Counted from the stretch's first letter, positions 25,707 through 35,309 are shown. The stretch: 64,000 nt of DNA from Leeuwenhoekiella aestuarii (GCF_004104055.1 NZ_QOVJ01000003.1:248001-312000), one strand, 5' to 3'. Notes: generated from the letters alone by a model not told the origin. Translations and numbers: made by a program.

Positions 25707-26999
25707 TTATTTTTTCTTCGGTTTAAAAACCGGAAGTATTTTTGTGGAAACCTCGCCGAAACCGATGCGGGCAGCTCCGGTTTTTTCACAATGTCCGCGT
25801 ACGATCACGGTATCTTTATCTTCAATGAATTTGCGGTCACCGCCTTCTTTCAATTTAACTGGTTTAGAGCCCTTCCAGCTTAGTTCTAACATAGAACCAT
25901 ATGACTTGGGAGTAGGCCCTGAAATGGTACCGCTACCCATCATATCTCCACTGTTTACAGGGCAACCGTTAATAGTATGATGCGCCAGTTGCTGGCTCAT
26001 ATTCCAGTATAAATGCTTAAAGTTAGATTTAGAAACTACTGTTTCTGTTTTATTTTCAGGCTTGATGCTAACTTCAAGGTTGATGTCAAAAGTCTTTTTA
26101 CCTGTATATTCTAAATACGGAAGTAATTCTTTTTCCGGCTTTGGGCTTGCAGTTCTAAATGGCTCTAGAGCATCTAAAGTAACAATCCACGGTGATACCG
26201 AAGAAGCAAAGTTCTTTCCTAAGAACGGTCCTAATGGAGCATATTCCCAACGCTGAATGTCGCGGGCACTCCAATCGTTAAATAATACCAGACCAAAGAT
26301 GTATTCTTCAGCTTGATCTGCAGGAATGGGTTGTCCCAATTCGTTTGCGTCTGTGGTGATGAATGCCATCTCCAATTCAAAGTCTAACTGACGCGACGGC
26401 CCAAAAATAGGTTCAGTAGCACCATTAGGTAACTTCTGACCTTGCGGTCTGTGAACCGGAATCCCAGATGGGATGATAGAACTACTACGACCGTGATACG
26501 CAACGGGCATATGTAACCAGTTTGGCATCAGTGCATTTTCAGGATCACGAAACATCGAGCCTACATTAGTAGCGTGCTCTTTACTGCTGTAAAAATCAGT
26601 ATAATCACCTATTTGTACAGGAAGTTGCATTTCGACTTCATCGAGCGCAAAAATAACTGTATCACGATGATCAGAATTGTCTCTTAGATCAGCATTACTT
26701 TCTTCAAAAATTTCAGAAATACGATTGCGTACGGCACGCCAGGTTTTACGACCGTCGGCGATAAAATCATTTAGGGTATCCTGTAGGAAAATATCATCTG
26801 TAAGTGGTATCCCTTCAAAATAACCCAATTGATGCAATGCACCCAGATCTATTGCAAAATCACCAATGCGTGTACCTATGGTGATGATATCATCACGAGT
26901 TAAAAACACGCCAAAAGGAATATTCTGAATAGGGAAATCTGTTTGTGCAGGCGTTTCAAGCCAGGTTTTACGTTTAGGATCGTTAGTCTTTGAAGGCAT
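25707..26999 (-). CDS. Fumarylacetoacetase
   Basis: Hydrolyses fumarylacetoacetate to fumarate and acetoacetate, the last step of tyrosine and phenylalanine catabolism. The 430-residue sequence has the N-terminal SH3-like region (FPIQNIPFGVFLTRDDIITIGTRIG) and the C-terminal FAH core. The core carries DFYSSKEHATNVGSMFR, MPVAYHGRSSSIIPSG, FELEMAFITTDANELGQPI and FNDWSARDIQRWEYAPLGPFLGKNF, then GDMMGSGTISGPTPKSYGSMLEL. The metal-binding acidic residues lie in the ELEMAF region. Other tyrosine pathway genes (hpd, hmgA) are not in this window. Divergent from glyA, with -7 boxes on both strands. Confidence 0.95.
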   Translation of the reverse strand: MPSKTNDPKRKTWLETPAQTDFPIQNIPFGVFLTRDDIITIGTRIGDFAIDLGALHQLGYFEGIPLTDDIFLQDTLNDFIADGRKTWRAVRNRISEIFEESNADLRDNSDHRDTVIFALDEVEMQLPVQIGDYTDFYSSKEHATNVGSMFRDPENALMPNWLHMPVAYHGRSSSIIPSGIPVHRPQGQKLPNGATEPIFGPSRQLDFELEMAFITTDANELGQPIPADQAEEYIFGLVLFNDWSARDIQRWEYAPLGPFLGKNFASSVSPWIVTLDALEPFRTASPKPEKELLPYLEYTGKKTFDINLEVSIKPENKTETVVSKSNFKHLYWNMSQQLAHHTINGCPVNSGDMMGSGTISGPTPKSYGSMLELSWKGSKPVKLKEGGDRKFIEDKDTVIVRGHCEKTGAARIGFGEVSTKILPVFKPKKK

Positions 27000-27033
27000 A
27001 TATTTTTAATAAAATGTTAGTAAATGCTCATTT

Positions 27034-27041
27034 CAAATATA
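27034..27041 (-). promoter_or_regulatory. Putative -7 box TATATTTG
   Basis: Matches TAnnTTTG on the minus strand, 35 bases before the fumarylacetoacetase ATG; a TTGG lies further upstream at somewhat short spacing. Confidence 0.5.
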
Positions 27042-27073
27042 GAATTAAAATAGTACCAACCAATTCTAATGAT

Positions 27074-27081
27074 TACTTTTG
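27074..27081 (+). promoter_or_regulatory. Putative -7 box TACTTTTG
   Basis: Matches TAnnTTTG, 27 bases before the glyA start. No clear -33 TTG is present. Confidence 0.5.
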
Positions 27082-27108
27082 CACCTAATTTAACAAACTT
27101 TATAAAGC

Positions 27109-28383
27109 ATGCAACGGGATACTGAAATCTTTGATCTTATTCAGGAAGAAAAACAACGTCAACTTAATGGTTTAGAGTTAATTGCATCAGAGAACTTTGT
27201 CAGTGAGCAAGTTATGGAAGCTGCGGGCTCTGTGCTTACCAATAAATATGCAGAAGGGTACCCCGGAAAGCGTTATTATGGAGGCTGTGAGGTAGTAGAT
27301 GTGGTAGAGCAAATAGCAATAGACCGCGCCAAAGAACTTTTTGGAGCAGAATATGCTAATGTACAACCACACTCCGGTTCACAAGCGAATACTGCAGTTT
27401 TTCACGCCGTAATGAAACCGGGAGAAACTTTTTTAGGTTTTGATCTTTCTCACGGGGGGCACCTTACACATGGTTCGCCGGTAAACTTCTCAGGTCGTTT
27501 ATACAATCCTCTATTTTATGGTGTTGATAAAGAGACCGGATTATTAAACTATGACAAGATCGAAGCGCTTGCTGTGCAAGAAAAGCCAAAGATGATCATT
27601 GCCGGTGCATCTGCATACAGCCGCGAGATCGATTATAAGCGTTTCCGTGAAATCGCAGATAAAGTAGGAGCGATTCTAATGTGTGATATGGCACACCCTG
27701 CCGGTTTGATCGCAAAAGGAATCATAGGAGACCCGGTACCGCATTGTCATATTTGTACAACAACAACCCATAAAACTTTACGCGGGCCACGCGGTGGTTT
27801 AATATTGATGGGTAAAGATTTTGAAAACCCATTTGGTATCAAATTAAAGAATGGAAACTTACGTATGATGTCTTCTTTATTAGACAGCGGAATTTTCCCA
27901 GGGAATCAAGGTGGTCCTTTAGAGCATATAATCGCTGCAAAAGCCATTGCATTTGGAGAAGCACTTACTGATGATTTCTTACACTATATGGTTCAGGTAA
28001 AAAAGAATGCTGCTGTTATGGCTGCTGCTTTTGTTGAAAAAGGGTACGATATTATTTCTGGCGGAACAGACAATCATATGATGTTGATTGATCTTAGGAA
28101 TAAAGATATTTCTGGTAAAGATGCTGAAGAAGCTTTAGGAAAAGCAGATATCACCGTTAATAAGAATATGGTACCATTTGATACCCGATCTCCATTTGTA
28201 ACTTCCGGGATGCGTATAGGTGTTGCCGCGGTAACTACCCGTGGATTAGTAGAAGCTGATATGGCTAAGGTTGTTGAGCTTATAGATGCAGCATTAGTGA
28301 ATTTTCAGGATGATGATAAATTAGAAGAACTTGCCGGTCAGGTAAACGAAATGATGGGAGATCGTCCTTTGTTTAAGAGCTAG
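27109..28383 (+). CDS. glyA: Serine hydroxymethyltransferase
   Basis: Interconverts serine and glycine with tetrahydrofolate, feeding one-carbon metabolism. The PLP lysine is Lys222 in [14 protein letters not shown]. Other signatures are [40 protein letters not shown] and [14 protein letters not shown]. Length 424 is usual. It is a single gene with a strong terminator, and the divergent neighbour is fumarylacetoacetase. Confidence 0.97.
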   Translation: MQRDTEIFDLIQEEKQRQLNGLELIASENFVSEQVMEAAGSVLTNKYAEGYPGKRYYGGCEVVDVVEQIAIDRAKELFGAEYANVQPHSGSQANTAVFHAVMKPGETFLGFDLSHGGHLTHGSPVNFSGRLYNPLFYGVDKETGLLNYDKIEALAVQEKPKMIIAGASAYSREIDYKRFREIADKVGAILMCDMAHPAGLIAKGIIGDPVPHCHICTTTTHKTLRGPRGGLILMGKDFENPFGIKLKNGNLRMMSSLLDSGIFPGNQGGPLEHIIAAKAIAFGEALTDDFLHYMVQVKKNAAVMAAAFVEKGYDIISGGTDNHMMLIDLRNKDISGKDAEEALGKADITVNKNMVPFDTRSPFVTSGMRIGVAAVTTRGLVEADMAKVVELIDAALVNFQDDDKLEELAGQVNEMMGDRPLFKS

Positions 28384-28409
28384 TATTCAATTACTTGTAT
28401 AAAATTTTA

Positions 28410-28435
28410 AACCGACGTTTTTCGTCGGTTTTTTT
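28410..28435 (+). terminator. Terminator of glyA
   Basis: AACCGACG (28410-28417) pairs with CGTCGGTT (28423-28430), followed by seven T. Confidence 0.9.
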
Positions 28436-28518
28436 GTTAAAAAAAGCTTGATATATTCTATAGTATTTTTTATTTGCCTCGTTTTAAATTTAGGGGCAAT
28501 ATATTATTAATTAGAATT

Positions 28519-28932
28519 ATGACTAAGGGGCGCGTTATTTATCTGGTTGAGAGCAATGTTGATTTTAAAAATAGGACTGAAAGGCTTTTAAAAAACATAT
28601 GGGGAACTACCACTGTGAAGTTATTCAGTTCTTGTATTGAGGCTTATAATTTCATGGAGAATCAGCAACAGTTTTCTAATAAAGAATACCCGGATTTGGT
28701 TTTTCTTGGAGAAGGCTCCTCTGAAGAATGTATCAATAATTTCCTGAATTATTGTTCAAGTTCTCCTAATGAGACAATTAAACAGACGCTTATATATTTG
28801 CTTTTAAGTCCCTTAGAACCATTGACCGATACTGTTTTAAAGCAGAAAGATAAAATCAAGGGTTTTCTTGAGAAGCCAATATGTACTGAGGCAATTTGTG
28901 AAATTGTGAGAAATACAGACTTAGCTAGTTAG
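28519..28932 (+). CDS. Degenerate receiver-domain protein
   Basis: A 137-residue single-domain protein with the CheY-like layout. The start at 28519 gives MTKGRVIYLVESNVDFKNRT, the usual first strand and acidic patch (Glu11). An earlier ATG at 28474 adds 15 residues that are not receiver-like. Strand 3 reads PDLVFLGEGSSEE with Gly64 where the phosphorylated Asp belongs. The C-terminal GFLEKPICTEAICEIV keeps the conserved Lys-Pro. It is therefore a pseudo-receiver that cannot be phosphorylated in the normal way; it may act by protein contact. No kinase gene is adjacent. Confidence 0.7.
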   Translation: MTKGRVIYLVESNVDFKNRTERLLKNIWGTTTVKLFSSCIEAYNFMENQQQFSNKEYPDLVFLGEGSSEECINNFLNYCSSSPNETIKQTLIYLLLSPLEPLTDTVLKQKDKIKGFLEKPICTEAICEIVRNTDLAS

Positions 28933-29023
28933 CCTTATCTAGCAAAAAAAATCCTGAATACTTTAAAGGTTAGGATGTTTAAAAAAACTTAAATGGTCTT
29001 CTATCAGTATCAATTTTATAACT

Positions 29024-29055
29024 AAAAAACCCGAAGCTATTGCCTCGGGTTTTTT
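29024..29055. terminator. Terminator between receiver and GreA-like genes
   Basis: AAAAAACCCGA and TCGGGTTTTTT pair with runs on both sides, working for the convergent gene ends. Confidence 0.85.
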
Positions 29056-29057
29056 AG

Positions 29058-29501
29058 TTATAAAATTTCGGTTACCGTTATTTTTTGATCTCTAAAGGTT
29101 ATAGTTTCCCCGGCTTGAGTGCCTGTTAGTAATTCGCCTATAGGAGAAGCACTCGAGATGCAATATACATTTACAGTATCCAGCTTAATTTCGCCATATG
29201 GGATTCCTATAAAATAGTTGGCTTTATCGGTAAGCACCAGACTACCTTCTCCTATTAACGTATTTGGCGTCATACTGATTCGGTTTAAAACCTCTTTCTG
29301 TTTTTCAACCTGATCCATTTGACCCTGTGTGCGTTCCATTTCCTGCTGAATCATTTCAACACCAGTTTCATATTTATCACCGGCACTACTTTTACCATCG
29401 CTTTCGCGGGATTCAATAAGGCTGGCTTTTGTATCCTGTAATTGAGCAAGTTTAGTGTTTAAACGTGTGCGCAATTCTTGTATAAGAGCTTTCTTTTGCA
29501 T
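29058..29501 (-). CDS. GreA/GreB-like transcription elongation factor
   Basis: A 147-residue protein with the Gre layout: an N-terminal helical hairpin (about 1-75, with LIESRESDGKSSAGDKYETG near its tip) and a C-terminal FKBP-like domain. The C-terminal part carries GEGSLVLTDKANYFIGIPYGEI and SASPIGELLTGTQAGETITF, the GreA_GreB signature. Gre factors rescue backtracked RNA polymerase. It diverges from canonical GreA, and flavobacteria usually also have a typical GreA of about 157 residues. It may therefore be a specialised homologue. Single gene on its strand. Confidence 0.8.
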   Translation of the reverse strand: MQKKALIQELRTRLNTKLAQLQDTKASLIESRESDGKSSAGDKYETGVEMIQQEMERTQGQMDQVEKQKEVLNRISMTPNTLIGEGSLVLTDKANYFIGIPYGEIKLDTVNVYCISSASPIGELLTGTQAGETITFRDQKITVTEIL

Positions 29502-29593
29502 GTAGCAATTTTGTTTTTAAGGCGGGCGAAATTAGTCTAAAACAACATAGCTTGTTCAGTTTTTTTCGCAGTAGCGGAATAATTTATTGAGAG

Positions 29594-29672
29594 TTTTACT
29601 TAATAATCGAGATTTGCATGCTTCGAGACTTATCTTGCTCTAAAATGAATTTTTCAGTTTAATGCTTTGCGG
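29594..29672. repeat. Dispersed intergenic element, copy B
   Basis: Aligns with copy A (8518-8600), with most positions identical, from TTTTACT through TAATCGAGATTT to TTTAATGCTTTGCGGGT. Here it sits just downstream of the RDD gene stop (minus strand). The opening palindrome is partly degraded. Confidence 0.6.
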
Positions 29673-29683
29673 GTGTCGCAAAG

Positions 29684-30283
29684 TTACTCTCGATCTTTTA
29701 TAACACGCGTCTTTGAAAATCTATCGTGCAATCCTCTTTTCACAATTAGATAAGAAAGTCTATCAAATGGTATTAATCTGCACAACGTGCGGATGAGAAT
29801 TGTTTTTCCGTCCGGTTTGTTGCCTGATTCTGTTACAACTATTGTTTTGGTAATATATTTTCCGGCTGTTTTTTGGAAGAAATATTCTGAGAGTCCATAG
29901 TACGCTAGAAATATCAGGAGAATCATTCCGTAACCTATAGCTTGTAAAAGATTATTGTTTGTAGTTACAAATACCGAATCAAGAGCTAAACTTGCTATCA
30001 AAACCAACAATACAAAAATCACAAAATCAATTAGGAAATTCGTAAATCGCATTCCTGAACTGCTCACGTAATTCTGAATTTCTTTTACCGCATCATTATC
30101 TTGAGCTACAGACTTTACCAAATTGGCCATTTGCAGTTTAGATATTTTTCTTCGTGAGAGCTCGTCTTCTGCAGCTTGTACAGCTTCTGGTTCATATTTG
30201 TGAACTTCTACGGTAACGATGCGAACCAGTTCTTTGTCTGAACATTTTTTAAGTTTAGACAAATAGGGCTTCTGCTTACTCAT
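29684..30283 (-). CDS. RDD family membrane protein
   Basis: A 199-residue protein. The N-terminal 75 residues are soluble and helical (KYEPEAVQAAEDELSRRKIS). The rest has three hydrophobic helices of an RDD domain, starting MRFTNFLIDFVIFVLLV and containing YGLSEYFFQKTAGKYITKTIVV. The basic and acidic residues that name the family appear near the first helix. Some RDD proteins are ion exchangers; this one has no known substrate. The dispersed element follows its stop codon. Confidence 0.78.
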   Translation of the reverse strand: MSKQKPYLSKLKKCSDKELVRIVTVEVHKYEPEAVQAAEDELSRRKISKLQMANLVKSVAQDNDAVKEIQNYVSSSGMRFTNFLIDFVIFVLLVLIASLALDSVFVTTNNNLLQAIGYGMILLIFLAYYGLSEYFFQKTAGKYITKTIVVTESGNKPDGKTILIRTLCRLIPFDRLSYLIVKRGLHDRFSKTRVIKDRE

Positions 30284-30433
30284 TATTTTTTATTTTTTTA
30301 AAGGTGCGATAAATTTAGCAAAACTCTAGGTGTGCCATATCTTGCTTTCTATTCTGTATTTTTTTAATGTCGGGTTCTAAGATAGATTTTATTCAAAATA
30401 GAAAATTTGAAAAGTACTGTTTAGAACTTTAAA

Positions 30434-31591
30434 CTATAACGAAGAAGTGTGTTGATTTTCTAAATAATCCAGAATACCTTGTATTTGGTTTTCAAGATAT
30501 TCATCTGCTTTTGTGTTTAATAGTACTTTATTGTCTTTATCGAGGATGGTGGTTTGTAATGCATCGACCTGAGTATAACCCCTACTTTCTCTACCATCAA
30601 GTAAAGTTTCGTGCATGGATTGTATAAATAATTTTTTGAAATCAATATAGCTGTTATTAGCAGGAACTTTTAGAATGTGTATAGCGTTGCCAAACTTTAC
30701 TTTTAAATTCGACATCAATTCTTCTAGGATATACTTTTCATTATCTGAATAGGAATCGGTAATCATTATTTTTAATACTGGCTTATTACCCTTTTCAAAG
30801 AAAGGATTTTCATCATACTTTTCTGAAAGTAGATAACTTTTAATTTCGTTATTAATTGAAATTGGAGGAAGTCCTCTAACAGTATGGATGTCCGCTTTAG
30901 ACATACGCTTATTTAAGCGATCATCATCTGAAGGCCAAAATATACTTTCCGCAAAATATTCTTGCGATAAAAATCCTTGACGAGCGGCAAGTTCTGCATA
31001 GGTTATCTTTACCCAAAGATCCCGTACATCATCTAAAGTTGTATCTATATAATTAAAGAGGTTTTTATTGATTTCTAGGTAATCCCTATAGTTAAAAGTA
31101 CTTTGCTCAATCTGATTTAATTTTTTAAAATAGGTTTCTAGACTATCTTTATACTCAATAATTGCCTTATCTTCAGGTGTCTGTTGAATGTTTTCAGTAG
31201 ATAGACCACTGCTCAAATCACCGGTTATTTTTAAACCATTAAAATTAAGGATTTTATAAATGGTATTTTCGGGTTGTGGTTCAGCATTGGGATCAATGGT
31301 ATCCGGTAGTGTATAAATCTTCAACAATTCTCCGGTATAAAATCTCATATATTCTTTAGATCTTATAGCGTCTACAGTACCGGAAGGTGAAAGGTACCAG
31401 CCGGGATTTAAATCGGTTATGTAGAGTTGTTGATGTTTCATTCCTGTAATATTTTTTTCAAGAATAGGTTCTAAGCCAGAATAAGGTGGGGGCCCCCAAG
31501 TCTTTGGTCTAAAATCACAGCTAATGGAAGAGAGTAGAAAAACGCTTAATAAAATCTGGAGATAGTTATTTTTGGTGATTTTAAAGGCCAT
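30434..31591 (-). CDS. Lipoprotein of unknown function, coupled to LytR-type regulator
   Basis: A 385-residue protein with a signal peptide and lipobox (SSISC, Cys25). The mature part has no motif I recognise. It shows a middle region rich in Asp and Tyr (DSLETYFKKLNQIEQSTFNYRDYLE in pieces), a Trp-Pro-Ser-Asp-Asp segment and a C-terminal LQTTILDKDNKVLLNTKADEY stretch with a possible thioredoxin-like or receiver-like alternation. Its start overlaps the regulator gene by 11 bases, making a tight LytS-LytR-lipoprotein unit. It could be an input or output of the system, but that is a guess. Confidence 0.65.
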   Translation of the reverse strand: MAFKITKNNYLQILLSVFLLSSISCDFRPKTWGPPPYSGLEPILEKNITGMKHQQLYITDLNPGWYLSPSGTVDAIRSKEYMRFYTGELLKIYTLPDTIDPNAEPQPENTIYKILNFNGLKITGDLSSGLSTENIQQTPEDKAIIEYKDSLETYFKKLNQIEQSTFNYRDYLEINKNLFNYIDTTLDDVRDLWVKITYAELAARQGFLSQEYFAESIFWPSDDDRLNKRMSKADIHTVRGLPPISINNEIKSYLLSEKYDENPFFEKGNKPVLKIMITDSYSDNEKYILEELMSNLKVKFGNAIHILKVPANNSYIDFKKLFIQSMHETLLDGRESRGYTQVDALQTTILDKDNKVLLNTKADEYLENQIQGILDYLENQHTSSL

Positions 31592-32273
31592 GACTGATGT
31601 TTTTTAAATTAAGTTTATTGGAAAGTAGTTCTCGTTTTGAAGTACTCACGGGAATTGTTTTCTCGCTTATACTAATAGTATCTGTACTGAGTTTGTCTAC
31701 TTTGCTAAGGTTTACTACATAGGAATTGTGAACCCGCATAAAATTATCTGGAAGTAATTTTAGTATTTCAGAAAAAGTCATTCTCGGACTGATTTTTCGA
31801 TCATTTAAGTAGACATCCAGATAATTTCCGTCACTTTTTATATACTGAATTTCGGAAGTATTGACACGTACACTTTGGTAGCCGTCTTTTAAAAATAGAG
31901 AAGTTGAAACGGAGTTTGTTGCAAGGCGTTCTTTAACTTTAGATACTGCTTTTTCAAAACGCTCGAGCTCAAATGGCTTTAGTAAATAATCAACTGTTTT
32001 AAATGAATAACTTTCCAATGCAAATTGGGAATACGCAGAAGTTATGATTACCAATGGTTCTACTTCTAGCTGATTGAGTAAGTTCATACCGGAGAGTTTA
32101 GGCATATTGATATCCAGAAAAATCAAGTCTACAGCGTTTGTGTTTAGAAAGTGTAAGGCTTTTTCAGGATTAGTAAAGGTATCAATCAGTTTAAGATCAG
32201 ATATGGAAGCAGTATGGTGACGTATGATACTGATCGCTTTGGGTTCATCATCTATAGCAATGGCTCTAATCAT
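31581..32273 (-). CDS. LytTR-type response regulator
   Basis: A 230-residue regulator. The receiver domain (1-120) has IDDEPKA with Asp8-Asp9 and the phospho-acceptor Asp54 in FLDINMP. The conserved Lys is in LLKPFELERF. A LytTR DNA-binding domain follows (about 130-225: QYIKSDGNYLDVYL, FMRVHNSYVVNLSKV). It overlaps the histidine kinase gene by 4 bases and the lipoprotein gene by 11, forming an operon. The LytS/LytR-like systems of Bacteroidota often control envelope or transport genes; the target here is unknown. Confidence 0.93.
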   Translation of the reverse strand: MIRAIAIDDEPKAISIIRHHTASISDLKLIDTFTNPEKALHFLNTNAVDLIFLDINMPKLSGMNLLNQLEVEPLVIITSAYSQFALESYSFKTVDYLLKPFELERFEKAVSKVKERLATNSVSTSLFLKDGYQSVRVNTSEIQYIKSDGNYLDVYLNDRKISPRMTFSEILKLLPDNFMRVHNSYVVNLSKVDKLSTDTISISEKTIPVSTSKRELLSNKLNLKNISHGL

Positions 32274-33712
32274 AGCGTATTTATTTTTAAGGTAACTGTA
32301 AATAAATTTTCTGTTTTTTCTACGTCGAGTTGGTATTTTTTAGGATATATAAGATCCAGACGCTCCCTTGTATTTTTAATACCAATCCCAAAACCTTTTT
32401 CCCGGTAATAGGTGGTGTGATTTATATTGTATTCGTTTTCACATCTGAAATAAATTGTGTTTTCCTGAACCCGAAGTATACTATCAATTCTGGAATTTCT
32501 ATCCGGGTCAATACCATATTTAAAAGCATTTTCTACGAAAGGAATTAAAAGCCCGGGGCTGATCTGCGTATCATTTAAATCTTCAAAAACGGTGTTCACT
32601 TCGAGAGGAGAAGCTATGCGTAATTTTTGAATATTGATGTAGTCTGAAACATAACCCGCTTCGCGCTCCAGCGGAATGAATTCCTGTTGCATATCTTGCT
32701 GCATATAACGAACTAAGTTTGCCAGTTTTGCAGTTGCGCTTGCCGTAACAGTTGCTTTTTCCTCAAGTGCAGTGGCATAAAGTGTATTGAGTGTATTGAA
32801 TAAAAAATGAGGATTTACTTGTGATTTGAGTAGTAAAAGTTCTGAGGTGGTGTTGCCAAGAGCTTTTTGAGTCTTTTTAAACCTTTTTATAATCAGAAAT
32901 CTTATAAAGCCATATAATAAACCAAGAGCTGTGCAGATTGTTAATACAATGGTAAGATTAGTGAGAAAACGTAAAAAATCATCAAATGAGTTAATAACGC
33001 CTTTATAATAAATAGGTATTAAAAAAACACTAATGCACAAAATGTAGGAAACAACAAGCCATATTGTAAATCTCTTGTACTTTTTGGTTATTAAAAGTAA
33101 TGGACTAATTAAAAAAGCATGAGCATAAAATAAAGTAATTAGTAATAATTTTATCATCATGGTTTCCATAAAATCGCTTTCCCTATAGTTTGGAGTTTTG
33201 TAGAAGAGAAGTCCAAGAGTCAATACAGCATTTATAACTATCTCTAGATTGAAATATTTATTTATTAAATCAATGAAAAATTTAAGATTTAATAAAATGT
33301 AATAAGCGAAAGATGCTACCAGAATAATTATCAGTCTGGGAATTGTAGCGAGTATCCACGATTTGCTAAACCAGATAGAAACTTCACTAAATTTTAAAAC
33401 AGTAGGAAAATTTCGTATCATATTTAAACCTGCCGAATAATATAAAAAGATACAGGAGGCTAATAAGGCTAAAGAGAATACAAATATTTTTGATTTATTA
33501 AAATAACGGATTAGAAAGAAAAAAACATACATCGTAATAACATCAATTCCAGCTAAAATTGCAGGTGCCCAAGGATGAAACTGATTGTTAGAATACCAAT
33601 TTGGTAATAAATAAAACAAGTAGCTCAATCCTATAAGAATAAACCCGGAATGTATAAGTATGGTTTGTGTACTTGTATTTACTTGATATGTTTTTGTAGA
33701 TAATGTTGCCAT
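32270..33712 (-). CDS. LytS-like sensor histidine kinase
   Basis: A 480-residue kinase with about eight N-terminal hydrophobic helices (to about residue 275), then a His_kinase domain with the phosphorylated His302 in QVNPHFLFNTLNT. An ATPase region follows (GLLIPFVENAFKYGID and GIGIKNTRERL). The extended seven- to eight-helix membrane part lacks a recognisable sensor domain. It sits at the head of a three-gene unit with its response regulator and a lipoprotein. Confidence 0.92.
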   Translation of the reverse strand: MATLSTKTYQVNTSTQTILIHSGFILIGLSYLFYLLPNWYSNNQFHPWAPAILAGIDVITMYVFFFLIRYFNKSKIFVFSLALLASCIFLYYSAGLNMIRNFPTVLKFSEVSIWFSKSWILATIPRLIIILVASFAYYILLNLKFFIDLINKYFNLEIVINAVLTLGLLFYKTPNYRESDFMETMMIKLLLITLFYAHAFLISPLLLITKKYKRFTIWLVVSYILCISVFLIPIYYKGVINSFDDFLRFLTNLTIVLTICTALGLLYGFIRFLIIKRFKKTQKALGNTTSELLLLKSQVNPHFLFNTLNTLYATALEEKATVTASATAKLANLVRYMQQDMQQEFIPLEREAGYVSDYINIQKLRIASPLEVNTVFEDLNDTQISPGLLIPFVENAFKYGIDPDRNSRIDSILRVQENTIYFRCENEYNINHTTYYREKGFGIGIKNTRERLDLIYPKKYQLDVEKTENLFTVTLKINTL

Positions 33713-33857
33713 ATGATTTTTGTTTACAAAAGCTAAAGTAAAGGGCCTTTGGCTAACTCAAAAATAAAGGTTATGGATTGGGGTAATGCTGTTATGGTTT
33801 AAATATCCATTAGCATTAAAAGAGAATAGCTAATTTCGTAAGCAAGAAAAACCATTT

Positions 33858-34781
33858 ATGAAAAGAAGCAGCTTCAGTAGGCGTCAATCCATCAAACTTT
33901 TTGCATTAACCGGCACCACGTTATTAACGATGCCCAATTTAGTATTGAGCTGTAAAAATACGACCGAGAAGCCCGTGCGATTTGGTGTTATGACAGATTC
34001 ACACTATGCTGATCGCGATGTGGCAGGAACCCTTTATTACCGCGATTCTATCCCAAAAATGCAGGAAGCAATACAAGAACTCAATTCTCAAAATCTGGAT
34101 TTTCTCATTCATCTCGGGGACTTTAAAGATCAGGGCCCTGAAGCGAAACCTGAAGATACGCTTCGCTATTTAGAGGCTATTGAGGGGGTATTTCAAGAAT
34201 TTGAAGGAGCTAAATATCATGCTTTAGGTAATCACGATGTTGATAGCATTCGTAAAGAGACTTTCTTGGAGAATATTAGGAATACCGGTCATGAGACCGC
34301 ACAAAACTATTATTCTTTTGATGCCGGTGGCTTTCATTTCATCGTACTGGATGCAAACTACGATGCAGATGGGAAAGACCATTTTTTTGCTGAAGTTTCA
34401 GATTGGGAAGACGCTAACATTCCTGAAAAAGAATTAATGTGGCTTCGCAACGATTTATCTCAAAATGAAAAACCTACGGTCGTTTTTTGTCATCATCCAC
34501 TTTATGAGTTTTACAAAGAAGGATCAAAATTTCACGTGACTAATTATAAAGCGGTTCAGCAGATACTGCAGGAAAGTAGCTGGGTAGTAGCCTGTTTGCA
34601 TGGGCACGTTCATAAAGAAGATATAGCAATCATTGAAGGCATAAATTACATTACCCGTTTGGGAATGGTTGATTATGCAGGCTTAGAAAACAACAGTTTT
34701 AGTATAGTTGAACTAACAGAGCGTCAATTAAAAATTGAAGGTTATAAAAGAGCTTCAGATACAAAACTTAAACTTCAGTAA
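33858..34781 (+). CDS. Calcineurin-like metallophosphoesterase, exported lipoprotein
   Basis: A 307-residue enzyme of the metallophosphatase superfamily. The N-terminus has SRRQSIKLFALTG, a twin-arginine-like pattern, and a possible lipobox at Cys32 (VLSC). The metal site motifs are complete: Asp47-x-His49 (MTDSHYAD), GDFKDQG, GNHDVDS, FCHHPLYE and GHVHKE. The pattern resembles the Mn-dependent ADP-ribose/CDP-alcohol diphosphatase group; the true substrate is open. Its TAA abuts, with no spacer, the stop codon of the convergent Lrp gene. Confidence 0.85.
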   Translation: MKRSSFSRRQSIKLFALTGTTLLTMPNLVLSCKNTTEKPVRFGVMTDSHYADRDVAGTLYYRDSIPKMQEAIQELNSQNLDFLIHLGDFKDQGPEAKPEDTLRYLEAIEGVFQEFEGAKYHALGNHDVDSIRKETFLENIRNTGHETAQNYYSFDAGGFHFIVLDANYDADGKDHFFAEVSDWEDANIPEKELMWLRNDLSQNEKPTVVFCHHPLYEFYKEGSKFHVTNYKAVQQILQESSWVVACLHGHVHKEDIAIIEGINYITRLGMVDYAGLENNSFSIVELTERQLKIEGYKRASDTKLKLQ

Positions 34782-35243
34782 TTAAAAGGCGATAGTCGTG
34801 GTATTGTAAATTTCTTTGAGTACAAAGTAACTTTCTAACACTCCAATATTTTGAATTTTTGAAAGTTTGGTTCTCACAAATTCGTGATACATTTCCAGAC
34901 TCTCCAAGTGAATTTTAAGGAAAAAATCAACTTTCCCGGCCATGTGATAGCATTCCTGTACTTCGACCAACTCTTTAATTTGCTTTTCAAACGTGTCAAT
35001 AAAGCCTTCATTATGATAGCGTAACGAAACCATACAAATCGCTGTGACTGGTCTGTTAAGTTTCTTTTTATCAAGAATTGCTACATAATTTTTGATATAA
35101 CCTTTTTTTTCTAGGCGACGTATACGTTCATAAACCGGTGAAGCCGTTAAGTGCAATTGGTCTGCAATTTCTTTAGTAGTGAGTTTTGCATTTTCCTGCA
35201 AGATTCTCAAAATTTTTAAATCGGTTTCGTCAAGAATTTCCAT
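34782..35243 (-). CDS. Lrp/AsnC family transcriptional regulator
   Basis: A 153-residue regulator: N-terminal winged helix (LKILRILQENAKLTTKEIADQLHLTASPVYERIRRLEKKG) and C-terminal RAM effector domain (VQECYHMAGKVDFFLKIHLES). The gene diverges from a threonine dehydrogenase/ketobutyrate ligase operon, so control of threonine catabolism in response to an amino acid is likely. Direct TACTTTA repeats lie in the shared spacer. It ends directly against the metallophosphoesterase gene. Confidence 0.92.
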   Translation of the reverse strand: MEILDETDLKILRILQENAKLTTKEIADQLHLTASPVYERIRRLEKKGYIKNYVAILDKKKLNRPVTAICMVSLRYHNEGFIDTFEKQIKELVEVQECYHMAGKVDFFLKIHLESLEMYHEFVRTKLSKIQNIGVLESYFVLKEIYNTTTIAF

Positions 35244-35309
35244 ATTCAGAAAAATTTGCTGATAGTTCTACGCTATATATCAATAAAAGGATTTTTTATC
35301 TATTTAAAG

